DNA of 64,000 nucleotides, from positions 53,933 to 117,932 of the forward strand of contig NZ_FXTK01000013.1 of NCBI RefSeq assembly GCF_900182695.1, read 5' to 3'. How positions within the stretch are numbered: the stretch's first letter is position 1; the number at the start of each line of letters is the position of its first letter. The position numbers were made by a program, and so were the translations under genes. Positions 1 to 8,764 of this stretch are shown in pieces. Below the pieces are notes generated by a model. It was not told where the DNA came from, searched no databases, and saw only the letters and a list, made by a program, of their open reading frames with translations. The stretch comes from Paracoccus laeviglucosivorans (lineage in GTDB: Bacteria; Pseudomonadota; Alphaproteobacteria; Rhodobacterales; Rhodobacteraceae).

Positions 1-97
1 CGGGCTTGCGACCCAGCAGAAACAGCACCGACAAAAGCGCCAGCGCCGTCAGCGGCAGGATCACCCGTAGCCATGCGACGATCCGCGAACGCAGCAT
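1..97 (-). CDS. lptC: LptC-like LPS export protein, N-terminal fragment (partial)
   Basis: Only the first 32 codons lie in the window; the gene runs off the left edge. The translation starts at an ATG at 97 and reads a short basic N-terminus (MLRSRIVAW) followed by one hydrophobic segment (about residues 10-28) ending in LGRKP. This is the usual look of the single membrane anchor of LptC, the inner-membrane/periplasmic bridge component that moves lipopolysaccharide from LptBFG to LptA. It starts 3 bp after the kdsD stop. The order rnd-kdsD-lptC is common in Rhodobacteraceae and supports the call. The identity rests on position and a short anchor only, since no conserved LptC core is visible. 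Confidence 0.6.
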   Translation of the reverse strand, partial: MLRSRIVAWLRVILPLTALALLSVLFLLGRKP

Positions 98-100
98 GAC

Positions 101-1045
101 CTAGACCATCCCGGTGCGCAAAAAGTCGTGGATATGCAGCAGGCCCACAGGCTGCGTCCCATCCAGCACGAACAGGCTGGTGATCTTGCGGGCCTGCATT
201 TCAGCCAGGGCCTGCTCGGCCAGCTTTTCGGGGCCGATGCTGCGCGGGTTGCGGGTCATCACCTCGCCGGCCTTGTGACCCAGCAGTCCGTCCATGTGGC
301 GGCGCAAGTCGCCGTCGGTGATGATGCCGGTCAGATTGCCCGCGCCGTCGGTGACGCCAGTGACGCCGAAACCCTTTTGGCTGATGACCAGCAGCGCATC
401 TGACATCGGCGCGTTTTCATCGACCAGCGGAATGTCGCGGTGCATCAGATCCTCAACCCGCGACAGTTTCGCGCCCAGCTTGCCGCCGGGATGGAAGGTG
501 CGGAAATGTTCGGGCGTGAACTTGCGGTGCTCCATCAGCGCGACGGCCAGCGCATCGCCAAGCGCCAGCGTCATGGTCGTCGAGGTGGTGGGCACGATGC
601 CCGTGCCGCAAGCCTCGGCGGCGGCGGGCAGCACCAGCGCCACATCCGCCTGCCGCAGCAGCGTCGATTGCGGACGGCTGGCCACGCCGATCAGCGGGAT
701 GCTGAAACGCCGGGTATGGGCGATCAGATCGGCCAGTTCGGGCGTTTCGCCGGAATTCGACAGAACCAGCGCCACGTCGTTTTCCGTGACCATGCCCAGA
801 TCGCCATGGCTGGCCTCGGCAGGATGGACGAATTGCGCGGGCGTTCCGGTCGAGGCCAGCGTCGCCGCGATCTTGCGGCCCACATGGCCAGATTTCCCCA
901 TGCCCGAGACGACGACACGCCCCTTGGCATCAAGGATCGTGCGGATGGCACGTTCGAAACTGTCGTCCAGCCCGGCCGCAAGCTGCGTCAGGCCATCGAT
1001 CTCGGTCAGGATCACCCGACGGGCGGTATCAAGATATGCGCTCAT
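101..1045 (-). CDS. kdsD: Arabinose-5-phosphate isomerase (KpsF/GutQ family)
   Basis: Converts D-ribulose 5-phosphate to D-arabinose 5-phosphate, the first committed step of Kdo synthesis for LPS, in the cytoplasm. The 314-aa protein has an N-terminal SIS sugar-isomerase domain (about 40-170) with SGMGKSGHVGRKIAATL and the SNSGETPEL phosphate-binding loop. A pair of CBS domains follows (about 200-314; LMHRDIPLV, GIITDGDLRR, VMTRNPRSI). Length and domain order match KdsD. The ATG at 1045 is preferred; an in-frame GTG at 1054 is an alternative. It lies just downstream of rnd and upstream of lptC, probably in one transcript. Confidence 0.92.
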   Translation of the reverse strand: MSAYLDTARRVILTEIDGLTQLAAGLDDSFERAIRTILDAKGRVVVSGMGKSGHVGRKIAATLASTGTPAQFVHPAEASHGDLGMVTENDVALVLSNSGETPELADLIAHTRRFSIPLIGVASRPQSTLLRQADVALVLPAAAEACGTGIVPTTSTTMTLALGDALAVALMEHRKFTPEHFRTFHPGGKLGAKLSRVEDLMHRDIPLVDENAPMSDALLVISQKGFGVTGVTDGAGNLTGIITDGDLRRHMDGLLGHKAGEVMTRNPRSIGPEKLAEQALAEMQARKITSLFVLDGTQPVGLLHIHDFLRTGMV

Positions 1046-1054
1046 CCCGGTCAC

Positions 1055-1669
1055 TTAGTGGCGATAGATGTCGTTTTCATCCCCCCAACCCATCAGGTCC
1101 AGATGGGCACGGGCGGGAAGAAAGTTGAAACAGGCCTGCGCCAGACCCATACGGCCTTCACGCTCCAGCCGCTTTTCCAGCTCGGCTTTCAGTTTGTGCA
1201 GGTAAAGCACGTCCGAGGCGGCATATTCCAGTTGCGCGTCCGTCAGCGCCTCGGCGCCCCAGTCGCTGGTCTGCTGCTGCTTGGAAATATCGACGCCGAC
1301 CATCTCGCTAAGCAGGTATTTCAGGCCGTGGCGGTCGGTAAAGGTGCGGATCAGCTTGCTGGCGATCTTGGTGCACCAGACAGGGGTGGTAACCGTGCCG
1401 AAGGCGGCTTCAAGCGCGGCAATGTCGAAACGACCGTAATGGAACAGCTTCAGCACCTTGGGATCGGCCAACAGCCGCGACAGGTTCGGCGCCTTGCGCT
1501 GCCCCCGCGCGATCTGCACCAGATGCGCCGATCCGTCGCCCGACGACAATTGCACAAGGCACAGACGGTCGCGGCGCATGTCCAGACCCATGGTCTCCGT
1601 ATCGATGGCGACAACAGGGCCAAGGTCCAGATCGTCCGGCAGGTCGTTTTGATAAAGGTGAATGCTCAT
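1055..1669 (-). CDS. rnd: Short ribonuclease D-like 3'-5' exonuclease
   Basis: A 204-aa DEDDy exonuclease. The acidic and tyrosine residues can be placed: D23 and E25 in AIDTETMG (ExoI), D82 in FHYGRFDIAAL (ExoII), and Y149/D153 in YAASDVLYL (ExoIII). The protein is only the catalytic domain. The HRDC domains of full-length RNase D (about 370 aa) are absent, which is the normal short form in alphaproteobacteria. Its likely role is RNA 3'-end trimming or turnover in the cytoplasm. It ends where kdsD begins, so it is probably the first gene of the rnd-kdsD-lptC transcript. Confidence 0.88.
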   Translation of the reverse strand: MSIHLYQNDLPDDLDLGPVVAIDTETMGLDMRRDRLCLVQLSSGDGSAHLVQIARGQRKAPNLSRLLADPKVLKLFHYGRFDIAALEAAFGTVTTPVWCTKIASKLIRTFTDRHGLKYLLSEMVGVDISKQQQTSDWGAEALTDAQLEYAASDVLYLHKLKAELEKRLEREGRMGLAQACFNFLPARAHLDLMGWGDENDIYRH

Positions 1670-1906
1670 CTGGGTTCCGGCTGCGGCTTGGACAGGATGG
1701 CCCGAGGATTAACCGCTTTTGCCCGACCCGCGCCAGCCCTTCTTGGCCGCAGCGGATCGGGCTTGTCCAATTAACAAATGCGACATTCATGCAACAATCC
1801 TTAGCATTACTGTCAACATAAAGAGAGAAATCCTGAGTAAAATACTTGTGGTCGCCGACAAGCGGTCGATAAATCGCGCGACCCATTTGGGAGACGAGGG
1901 GCAAAC

Positions 1907-3928
1907 ATGAAGAATGGAATGATTTTTGCGCTGGCCGGTGTATCCACGCTGGCGCTGGCGACCGCGCTTTCCGCGCAGGATCTGGCAACCGGGGCTGCGC
2001 CGGGCACTGTCGTGCTGTCGCCGATCACACTGATCGCCAACGGTCAGGAAAACGTCGAGGCGACCGGCGGCGTATCCGTCAGCGCCGAAGACATCGAGGC
2101 GATGCAGCCTGCCGATGTGTCCGAACTGTTCGCCCGCGACTCGGCCATCAGCGTCTCGGGCGGCGCGGGTCCGTCCAAGCGCATCCATGTTTTCGGGCTG
2201 GAGCAGTCAGCTTTGGCCGTGACCGTGGACGGTGTGCCGCAGGGTCCGACAAGCTGGCACCATACCGGCTCGAACGTGGTCGATCCGGCCTTCCTGAAAG
2301 CCGTCACGGTCGAGGCAGGTGCTGCCGCCGCAGATACGGGCTTTGGTGCTGCTGCCGGTGCGGTGCGGTATGAAACCGTGGGCGCCAAAGACCTGCTGAC
2401 CGACGGTCGCACGCAGGGCGGTCGCGTCGGCCTGTCCTATGGCACGAACGGGCGCGGGCTTTCTGCCTCGTTGGCCGGTTACGGCGTCTATGGCGGCTTT
2501 GACTGGTTCGCGATGGTGCATGGCACCGACGGCAAGAACTATGAAAACGGCGACGGCTACGAAATCGCCGGGACCGAACCGGGCGCCCGCGGCGCGCTGG
2601 TCAAGCTGGGCTATGAGGCCGAGGGCCACCGCATCGAACTGGCCGTCGATCACACCGAAGATGACGGCGACCGCACCACCAAGATGAACATGGACCTGAA
2701 CGCGGACAAGCTGGTCTATCCGCTGACGGTCACGCGCAATTCGGTCAGCCTCAAATACAGCTCGACCGCGCCCACCGACGCCTGGGATCCCGAGGCGATG
2801 CTATATGTCACCGAGAACAAGTATGACCGCCCGGATTATGTGCCCGGCGACATCAACGGTGACATGAAGCTGAAGAACCGCACCATCGGCGGCAAAATCC
2901 AGAACACCTATACGATGGGTCCGGGCAATATCACCTCGGGGATCGACTGGGCTTACAACGACTATGACGTGGACAATTACGGCGACACCGACCGCCGTTA
3001 CTGGACCATGGAGACGATGCAGATCGGCGCGTTCGTGCAGGGTCGCTTCGAATTCGAAAACGGCATCGACCTGTCCACCGGCGCCCGCGTCGATCACCAC
3101 CGCTTCACCGACTGGAACGGCGATCGGGTCAGCGACACCGGCGCCAGCGTGAACGGCGCCCTGTCCTATGAATTCGCCGAGGGCTACGAAGTCTTTGCAG
3201 GTGCCTCGCATACCTGGCTGGGCTATCGCTTTGGCGAATACGCGCTGCTGCACGCGCGCAGCTCGGACCTTTACACCGCCAGCGATTTTGAGCCTTCGAC
3301 GGCGCGCAACATCAAGCTGGGCCTGAACGCCAATCAGGACAACTGGACCGGCAACCTGACCTTCTTCGACACCCGTCTGAAGAACATGGGCGAATTCATC
3401 TTCCCCGACGAAGGTTCGCCCTATCTGGGCAATGTCGATGAATATCGCAGCAAGGGTTTCACCCTTCAGGGCACCTATAGCTGGGGTTCGGGTCGCGTGG
3501 GCGGCAGCTTTACCAAGGCGGACGTGACGCAGGGCGGCGAAGATGTCATTGCTGCGGGCGGCGTCGCGGTTCCGGTCGGAAAGACGGCCACCCTGTTCGT
3601 CGATCAGGAATTCGCGCAGTACAACCTGAAGGTCGGCGGCTCTGTGGAATGGGCCGACAAGCTGAAGGGCGATTACGTGAATGGCGAGGGCGGTTTTTAC
3701 GACCAAAGCTCGTATACGGTCGTGAACGTCTATGGTGAATGGCGCCCGCAGAACTACGAAAACATCGTCGTGCATCTGGGCATCGATAACCTGTTCGACC
3801 GCAATTACTACGAACGGTCCAGCTATGGCGAACGAGACGTGTTCCGCAACGGCGCGCTGGCGCGCGACATCAACCCGCTTTACGCCCCCGGCCGCACGGT
3901 CACGCTGGGCGTGAAGATGGATTTCTGA
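1907..3928 (+). CDS. TonB-dependent outer-membrane receptor (probable iron/heme compound uptake)
   Basis: A 673-aa TonB-dependent receptor. A signal peptide (1 to about 24, ending ALSAQ) is followed by a possible TonB box (TVVLSPI, about 33). A plug domain follows (about 55-170; KRIHVFGLEQSALAVTVDGV), then a long beta-barrel rich in alternating aromatic and charged residues. The C-terminus is typical: GIDNLFDRNYYERSSYG and, last, YAPGRTVTLGVKMDF with the terminal aromatic residue. A good ribosome site (GAGGGG) lies 5 bp before the ATG. The substrate cannot be fixed from sequence; heme or ferric siderophore are the usual cargos of receptors that look like this. No exbBD, tonB or ABC importer genes are nearby. 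A strong terminator follows at 3952. Confidence 0.88.
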   Translation: MKNGMIFALAGVSTLALATALSAQDLATGAAPGTVVLSPITLIANGQENVEATGGVSVSAEDIEAMQPADVSELFARDSAISVSGGAGPSKRIHVFGLEQSALAVTVDGVPQGPTSWHHTGSNVVDPAFLKAVTVEAGAAAADTGFGAAAGAVRYETVGAKDLLTDGRTQGGRVGLSYGTNGRGLSASLAGYGVYGGFDWFAMVHGTDGKNYENGDGYEIAGTEPGARGALVKLGYEAEGHRIELAVDHTEDDGDRTTKMNMDLNADKLVYPLTVTRNSVSLKYSSTAPTDAWDPEAMLYVTENKYDRPDYVPGDINGDMKLKNRTIGGKIQNTYTMGPGNITSGIDWAYNDYDVDNYGDTDRRYWTMETMQIGAFVQGRFEFENGIDLSTGARVDHHRFTDWNGDRVSDTGASVNGALSYEFAEGYEVFAGASHTWLGYRFGEYALLHARSSDLYTASDFEPSTARNIKLGLNANQDNWTGNLTFFDTRLKNMGEFIFPDEGSPYLGNVDEYRSKGFTLQGTYSWGSGRVGGSFTKADVTQGGEDVIAAGGVAVPVGKTATLFVDQEFAQYNLKVGGSVEWADKLKGDYVNGEGGFYDQSSYTVVNVYGEWRPQNYENIVVHLGIDNLFDRNYYERSSYGERDVFRNGALARDINPLYAPGRTVTLGVKMDF

Positions 3929-3951
3929 TCCATCCCGCAGCCGAATGGAAA

Positions 3952-3975
3952 GGCCCCCGCAACGGGGGCCTTTTT
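3952..3975 (+). terminator. Rho-independent terminator of the TonB receptor gene
   Basis: A perfect 8-bp GC stem (GGCCCCCG / CGGGGGCC) with a 3-nt loop is followed directly by TTTTT, 23 bp after the receptor stop. It also separates this gene from the convergent hydrolase gene that ends at 3993. Confidence 0.9.
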
Positions 3976-3992
3976 CGTTCACAGGTCTTCGT

Positions 3993-5054
3993 TCACAGGC
4001 CCAGGAACTTGAACGGCTCGGCTTCCTTGAAATTCGCATTTGCGACGCCAGAGAACGTGTTGGTCTGGTTCGGGCCCAGATCCAGCTTCAGCACCTTTGC
4101 CCCTTCGGCAAAGTCCAGCGTGTTCAGATCGACCCAGAAGGTGTTCGGCGTCAGCGCGGATTCGAAGAAATACAGTTTGCGCTTGTGATCCGCGACCGTG
4201 CGCCAGCGGGTCGAGGAGATGTTGGGCTGATCCGGCGTATTGATCCCGAACGGAACCGAGGCATTGCGGATCACGCCAAAGACACTGGCCAGCGTCTCGA
4301 CCGCGTTTTCCGTCTTGGGGATCGCGTTGACGTAAAACGACGCGCGGGCAAAACGGTCCGAGGCGCGGTTGGTGCCCGGCAGCATCACCGTGCCGCCGAT
4401 CTGTTTCCAGTATTCGTTCAGCGCCAATTGTTCCTCGAAGATCGGGGAATTGGTCATCACCTGATAATCGCGGCTGTGGTGGATGACCTGCTTGCCACCG
4501 ATATATTCGATGATCGCGCTGTCGCCGCTGGAATCCGAAATCGACAGATGCAGCGTGGCCAGCCGATCTTCGCCCGGCACGCTGTCGCTGACCAGCGTGA
4601 ACGGCTCGGCCTCAAGCGCGGTCACCGCCTCGGCCACGGTCGCGAAATTGTCCAGCACGTATTGCGCCCAAAGCGAGATCGCGAGGCCGGGCGTCTTGCC
4701 GTCATATTGGGGATATTCCGATTCGACCAACCACAGGATATTGGCGACCAGACCGGCCTCGTTCATGCCGTCGGTGGTGGACACATCATAGCCGGTCGCA
4801 ATGACGCTGCCATATTTCGCCGTCCATTCGACCGAATTCGGCCCCGCCTCGCCGGTGCGGGCAATGCCGCGCGGCAGCACCCAAAGATTGGTGCCCACGT
4901 CCAGTTTCCAATCCATCGAGCGGGCGGTGACCACCTGATCATCGGCACCCAGATAGACCAGCCGGGTGCAGGCATCCGCCACGCTGGCGGCGGCCAGGCT
5001 ACCGCAAAGCAGCACTGCAGCGAACAGGGCGGGCAAAGAACGATCTGTCAGCAT
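3993..5054 (-). CDS. Secreted choloylglycine hydrolase / penicillin V acylase family Ntn-hydrolase
   Basis: A 353-aa linear-amide C-N hydrolase of the Ntn superfamily. A signal peptide ends VADA, and the next residue, Cys29, would become the N-terminal nucleophile after cleavage. Arg45 and Asp48 (in TARSMDW) sit at exactly the +16 and +19 spacing seen for the catalytic Arg and Asp of bile salt hydrolases. Other family features include TTDGMNEAGLVANILWL. The likely location is the periplasm. Substrates in environmental alphaproteobacteria are usually unknown; acyl-homoserine lactones, penicillin V or N-acyl amides are possible. The gene is monocistronic between two convergent or divergent neighbours. 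Confidence 0.87.
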   Translation of the reverse strand: MLTDRSLPALFAAVLLCGSLAAASVADACTRLVYLGADDQVVTARSMDWKLDVGTNLWVLPRGIARTGEAGPNSVEWTAKYGSVIATGYDVSTTDGMNEAGLVANILWLVESEYPQYDGKTPGLAISLWAQYVLDNFATVAEAVTALEAEPFTLVSDSVPGEDRLATLHLSISDSSGDSAIIEYIGGKQVIHHSRDYQVMTNSPIFEEQLALNEYWKQIGGTVMLPGTNRASDRFARASFYVNAIPKTENAVETLASVFGVIRNASVPFGINTPDQPNISSTRWRTVADHKRKLYFFESALTPNTFWVDLNTLDFAEGAKVLKLDLGPNQTNTFSGVANANFKEAEPFKFLGL

Positions 5055-5210
5055 TCGGGAAATCCTTCACAAGGGAATCGCAAGCGAATTCTGCCGGATG
5101 CTTGTGCTTCGACGCCGAATTTCCGCCAAGACAATCCGATCGAACGCGGGCACTATGCGGGCGGGACGGTGCCGAGGCAAGCGCCTGATTTCCAAGACAT
5201 GAGGGACGAC

Positions 5211-5993
5211 ATGAAAACCATGACTTTGTCCGTTCTGGGACTGGTCTTCGCGCAGGCCGCCCATGGTCAGGCGCTTTCCACGCAAACCGAAGGCTCGGAC
5301 TGGGTGGTGCAGGTTTCGCCCTACCTATGGGCCACGGGGATCGAGGGTCGCGTATCCCCCTTTCGCCGCGGTCCGACCATCGGGGTCGAAAAAGACTTCT
5401 CGGACGTGATGGAGGAGTTGGAGCTGGGCGGTTTCCTGAACGTCTGGGCACGCAGGGACAAACTGGTTTTTTCCGGCGATCTGATGTTCGTCAACACCAA
5501 CGACAGCAAGGCAGGCCGCCTGCCCGCGCTGCCGGGTGTGCCGCCCGGACTGCCGGTCAGCGGCGATGTCGATACCAAGGAATTCATGCTGACCCTGCAG
5601 GGCGGCTATCGCTTCTACGACACGCCCGGCCTGACCTTGGACGGGCTTGCGGGCGCGCGCTACTGGCATGTCTCGAACGAATTGACCGTGAAGGCGCTGG
5701 GGCAAAGCCGGACGTTCAAGGAAAGCTTCAGCTGGTTCGATCCGCTGGTCGGCCTGCGCGCCTTTGCGCCCATCAACGACCGCTGGTCGGTTCAGGGGCA
5801 GGCCGATATCGGCGGCTTCGGCGTCGGGTCGGACATGACCTGGTCGGTGCTGGCGACGGTGAACTATGTCGTGACCGACAGCGCCTCGATCTCGGTCGGG
5901 TATCGGGTACTGGACGTAGATTACGAAGACGACGGCCACGTCTTCGACACAAGGATGCAGGGTCCGGTCATCGGGGCGACCTGGCGGTTCTGA
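5211..5993 (+). CDS. Outer-membrane beta-barrel protein of unknown function
   Basis: A 260-aa exported protein with an N-terminal signal peptide (MKTMTLSVLGLVFAQAAHGQ) followed by a chain of amphipathic beta-strands (VQVSPYLWATGIEG, FMLTLQGGYRFYD, WSVQGQADIGGFGV). It ends in ATWRF, the terminal-aromatic sorting signal of Bam-inserted barrels. The start at 5211 is chosen because GAGGGA lies 5 bp upstream; an in-frame ATG at 5199 lacks such a site. The YLW and GYR motifs resemble small outer-membrane proteins found next to diverse genes. It is divergent from the Ntn-hydrolase with about 156 bp between, so the two may share a regulatory region. Function not recognised. Confidence 0.75.
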   Translation: MKTMTLSVLGLVFAQAAHGQALSTQTEGSDWVVQVSPYLWATGIEGRVSPFRRGPTIGVEKDFSDVMEELELGGFLNVWARRDKLVFSGDLMFVNTNDSKAGRLPALPGVPPGLPVSGDVDTKEFMLTLQGGYRFYDTPGLTLDGLAGARYWHVSNELTVKALGQSRTFKESFSWFDPLVGLRAFAPINDRWSVQGQADIGGFGVGSDMTWSVLATVNYVVTDSASISVGYRVLDVDYEDDGHVFDTRMQGPVIGATWRF

Positions 5994-6000
5994 CCGCCAG
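5981..6000 (+). terminator. Stem-loop over the stop codon of the outer-membrane protein gene
   Basis: A perfect 8-bp inverted repeat (CTGGCGGT / ACCGCCAG, 4-nt loop) spans the stop codon. There is no T-run after it, so it is a weak candidate for termination or mRNA 3'-end protection in the convergent gap before the Ldh gene. Confidence 0.4.
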
Positions 6001-6039
6001 GCAGCTTGTCAGGCAGGCATCCTGTCAGGCGGACATGCT

Positions 6040-7104
6040 TCAGGCGGTGGCCCGTTCACGCGGCAGCGCGACGCCCAGCCGGTCGGCATGTTTCGCCATG
6101 CGGGTCAGGTCGTTATCGGCGATCGGCACGCCCTGATCCAAGGCCTGACGGCGTTTGCGCGATGCGCTGTCGCCCGGCACGCGCACGGCGCCCTTGGTCC
6201 ATGGCGCGGGCGGGTTCGTGCGGCAGGCATCGGCCAGCCAGTCCGACTGTTCGGTGAATGCGCCCAGACCCGCGAAGAATTCCGGGTCGATCACCTGCAC
6301 AAAGGCGCTTTGCGCCAGCGGTCCCGGCACGGCGGTATTGGCGCGGCCCTTGCCCGACAGCCCCTGCCCCAGCAAATCGACCATCAGCGCCAGACCAAAG
6401 CCCTTGTGCCCCTTCAGCGCGCCGCCAAGCGGCATCAGCGACCCCCCGCGTTCGGTGATCTCGCGCGGGTCGTCGGTGGGGGCTCCTTGGGCAGTCAGGC
6501 CCCAAGCTTCGGGATACTTCTCGCCCTGCTTGGCCAGAAGCTGGGTCATCGTGGTGGTGGTGATCGACGATGACACATCGACCAGAATCGGATCGCCCGA
6601 GGTCGGGAACCCCATGGCAATCGGGTTCGGCGTCAGCACCGGCTTCGTCCCGCCATAAGGCGCGACCCGCGCGGCGGCCGGGTTTGAGGCCGAGATCTGC
6701 ACGATCAGCCCGCGATCCGTGACCTTGCGCATATAGGCCGACAGTGCGCAGGTGTGGTGACAGTTGCGAATGGCCGCACCGACGATGCCATGGGTCGCCA
6801 CCCGTTCGCAGGCCTGATCCAGCGCCTGCGTCAACAGCCACGCACCGGGCAGCAGGCGGCCGTCCCAGACAAAGCCCGCGCCCTTGTCGGCCACGATGTC
6901 ATAGCTGCCCTTGCCGTTCAGATTACCGCTGGCCAGTTCCTCGATATACCAGTGCATCAGTTGCAGGCCGTGGGTTTCATGGCCGATCATGTCGCCTTCG
7001 ACCAGCACCTCGGCGGTGGTCGCGGCCTTGTCGGCCTCCATCCCGGCGGCGGTCAGCAGGTTCGTGGCAAAGTCCAGCAATTCGGCGCGGTCGAACAGGG
7101 GCAT
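6040..7104 (-). CDS. Ldh-family NAD(P)H-dependent dehydrogenase (malate/lactate/ureidoglycolate type)
   Basis: A 354-aa member of the type-2 malate/L-lactate dehydrogenase family, whose members reduce or oxidise 2-oxo/2-hydroxy acids and cyclic imines. Visible family features are GHETHGLQLMHWY near the N-terminus (catalytic His region), RNCHHTCALSAYM, the PNPIAMGFPT nucleotide-binding segment, and the GHKGFGLALMVDLL motif near residue 245. It is the last gene of the araD-like operon, 51 bp after the solute-binding protein gene, with a strong stem-loop in that gap. In this context it probably handles the imported acid or a downstream oxo acid; the substrate is inference. Confidence 0.85.
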   Translation of the reverse strand: MPLFDRAELLDFATNLLTAAGMEADKAATTAEVLVEGDMIGHETHGLQLMHWYIEELASGNLNGKGSYDIVADKGAGFVWDGRLLPGAWLLTQALDQACERVATHGIVGAAIRNCHHTCALSAYMRKVTDRGLIVQISASNPAAARVAPYGGTKPVLTPNPIAMGFPTSGDPILVDVSSSITTTTMTQLLAKQGEKYPEAWGLTAQGAPTDDPREITERGGSLMPLGGALKGHKGFGLALMVDLLGQGLSGKGRANTAVPGPLAQSAFVQVIDPEFFAGLGAFTEQSDWLADACRTNPPAPWTKGAVRVPGDSASRKRRQALDQGVPIADNDLTRMAKHADRLGVALPRERATA

Positions 7105-7126
7105 GGCTTATCCTTTATGGGTAAGG

Positions 7127-7148
7127 CGGGCCGGATTGCTCCGGCCCG
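7127..7148 (-). other. Intergenic mRNA stem-loop after the solute-binding protein gene
   Basis: A perfect 9-bp inverted repeat (CGGGCCGGA / TCCGGCCCG, 4-nt loop) sits between the stop of the ABC binding-protein gene (7156) and the Ldh start (7104). There is no following T-run. Such hairpins after binding-protein genes commonly protect the upstream message from 3' decay and give it higher expression than the next gene. Confidence 0.7.
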
Positions 7149-7155
7149 GCAAGGC

Positions 7156-8676
7156 TTACTTGAACTTGATCTGCTGCAATTGCAGTTCCGAGTTCGTGGC
7201 GATGGTCGGCTTGAAGTCCAACCGGGGGCTGACGCGGGTAAAGCCGACCATGTGGAACATCGGGATGTCCGCGATGATGTCGGTGTTCACCTTGGCGAAC
7301 AATTCCTGCCACAGCTTGGTGCGTTCGTCGCCGGTCGCAGCGGTGGCCTTGGCGATCATCTCATCCACGGTCGGATCGTTGACCATCGAGTGGATGCCTT
7401 TGGAACCCCACTTGACATAGGCGGTGAACACCGGATCGCCCGTGGCATTGTCGTGCTGGGACTGGGTCAGCGTCGGGCCAGCATCCGCGACGAATGGCGA
7501 CACGAAATAGTTGTTCCAGACCGACACGTCATACATGTCCAGCTTCACGTTCAGGCCCACATCCTGCAGCATGGCCATGATCGCTTCCATCGTCTCGGTC
7601 GCGTTCGGATATTGGCCGGTGCGCCCGATGATGCGGATCTGCGTATCGACAGGCACGCCGTCGGCCTTGGCTTCCTCGATCAGTTCCTTGGCGCGGTCCG
7701 GGTCATAGGGCCAGACCGGAATGTCGGGGTTGTAGCCGATGGTCGTCGGCACGACCAGATGCGTGGCGATCTGCGCATCCGCCGGGAACAGCGTGCCCAG
7801 CATCGCCTCGCGGTCGATGGCAAGGTTCATCGCCTCGCGCACGCGCTTGTCGTTCATCGGCGCCACGCGGGTGTCGATGCGCAGCGACGTGGTTTCCGAG
7901 TTCGGATAGCTGAAATCCGTTTCCGGGTTCGTCGCATCCTGCATCGCGACGGACGGCACAATATCCGCCTCTCCGGTCTGGACCATGGCGGCGGCGACAG
8001 CGCTGTCGGATCGGAACAGATAGGTGGCCTTTTCGACCTGCGGCTTGTCGCCCCAGTAATCTTCGTTCCGGGTCAGGGTGATCGACTGACCGGTCTGCCA
8101 GTCGGAAAAGACATAAGGCCCGGTCCCGATGGGCTTGCGGGTATATTCGTCGGGATTGGTCGCCTCGGCCGACATCACCGGCATGACGGTCATCAGCAGG
8201 GGCAGGATCGGCTGGGGAGGATTGGTGGTGATGCGGATGGTGTTGTCGTCGGGGATTTCAAAGCTGAATTCGGTATTGCCGAAATACTTGCCGCCGACTT
8301 CGCAGCTGAACTTGTCGCTTTTGTTCCGTTCCAGCGTGAACTGAACGTCCTTGGCGGTAAAGGGTTTGCCGTCATGCCATTTCACGCCGGGGCGCAGCTT
8401 GAATTCCCATGTGTCGTCATCGACTTGGCTCCATTCGGTCGCCAGACGCGGCTTCAACCCGCCGTTCACATAGTCGAATTCGATCATCATCTCGTTCACG
8501 TTTTCCGAGATGACGCGCCCCACATCCTGACGCGCGGCCATGCAGGGTTCCACCATGTCGACCGCTTCGGCCAGAACGATGGTGACGTTCTTGTTGGCAT
8601 CCTGTGCAAAGGCCGGGGCGATCCCCAAAGCAAGGATGGTGGTGGAAAGACAGGCGGCTGCCTTGCGCAGATACAT
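7156..8676 (-). CDS. ABC transporter periplasmic solute-binding protein (family 5, peptide/opine/sugar type)
   Basis: A 506-aa family-5 (DppA/OppA/NikA-like) binding protein. The start at 8676 gives a clean signal peptide (MYLRKAAACLSTTILALGIAPAFAQ, too long to be lipid-modified, no lipobox) and has AGGGAGG upstream; an in-frame upstream ATG at 8757 would only add residues without signal character. Family features include WEFKLRPGVKWHDGKPFTAKDV, PIGTGPYVF and MNLAIDREAML. It lies in the dehydratase operon, while its likely permeases and ATPase are in the operon starting at 17432, both under related promoters. It probably delivers a sugar acid, opine or small peptide-like compound. Confidence 0.9.
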   Translation of the reverse strand: MYLRKAAACLSTTILALGIAPAFAQDANKNVTIVLAEAVDMVEPCMAARQDVGRVISENVNEMMIEFDYVNGGLKPRLATEWSQVDDDTWEFKLRPGVKWHDGKPFTAKDVQFTLERNKSDKFSCEVGGKYFGNTEFSFEIPDDNTIRITTNPPQPILPLLMTVMPVMSAEATNPDEYTRKPIGTGPYVFSDWQTGQSITLTRNEDYWGDKPQVEKATYLFRSDSAVAAAMVQTGEADIVPSVAMQDATNPETDFSYPNSETTSLRIDTRVAPMNDKRVREAMNLAIDREAMLGTLFPADAQIATHLVVPTTIGYNPDIPVWPYDPDRAKELIEEAKADGVPVDTQIRIIGRTGQYPNATETMEAIMAMLQDVGLNVKLDMYDVSVWNNYFVSPFVADAGPTLTQSQHDNATGDPVFTAYVKWGSKGIHSMVNDPTVDEMIAKATAATGDERTKLWQELFAKVNTDIIADIPMFHMVGFTRVSPRLDFKPTIATNSELQLQQIKFK

Positions 8677-8722
8677 CTTCGATTTCCTCCCTATGCGCTG
8701 TCGCGCGGTTTTTCTGGCGATG

Positions 8723-8742
8723 CCCCCCGCTCCTCCGGGGGG
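8723..8742 (-). other. Intergenic stem-loop between DapA-family and binding-protein genes
   Basis: A perfect 7-bp GC stem (CCCCCCG / CGGGGGG, 6-nt loop) lies in the 88-bp gap upstream of the binding-protein start. No T-run follows in the direction of transcription, so an mRNA-processing or stabilising element is more likely than a terminator. Confidence 0.65.
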
Positions 8743-8764
8743 CTGGCTGGCCCGCATTCGCGGA

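Noticed and set aside
1670..1906. Possible iron-responsive (Fur/RirA/Irr) box upstream of the TonB-dependent receptor
   Set aside because: The region is AT-rich and has partial repeats, but nothing matched a recognised box well enough to report.
3945..5210. N-terminal extension of the outer-membrane protein frame back to 3945
   Set aside because: This stretch is antisense to the Ntn-hydrolase gene. The signal peptide and ribosome site place the real start at 5211.
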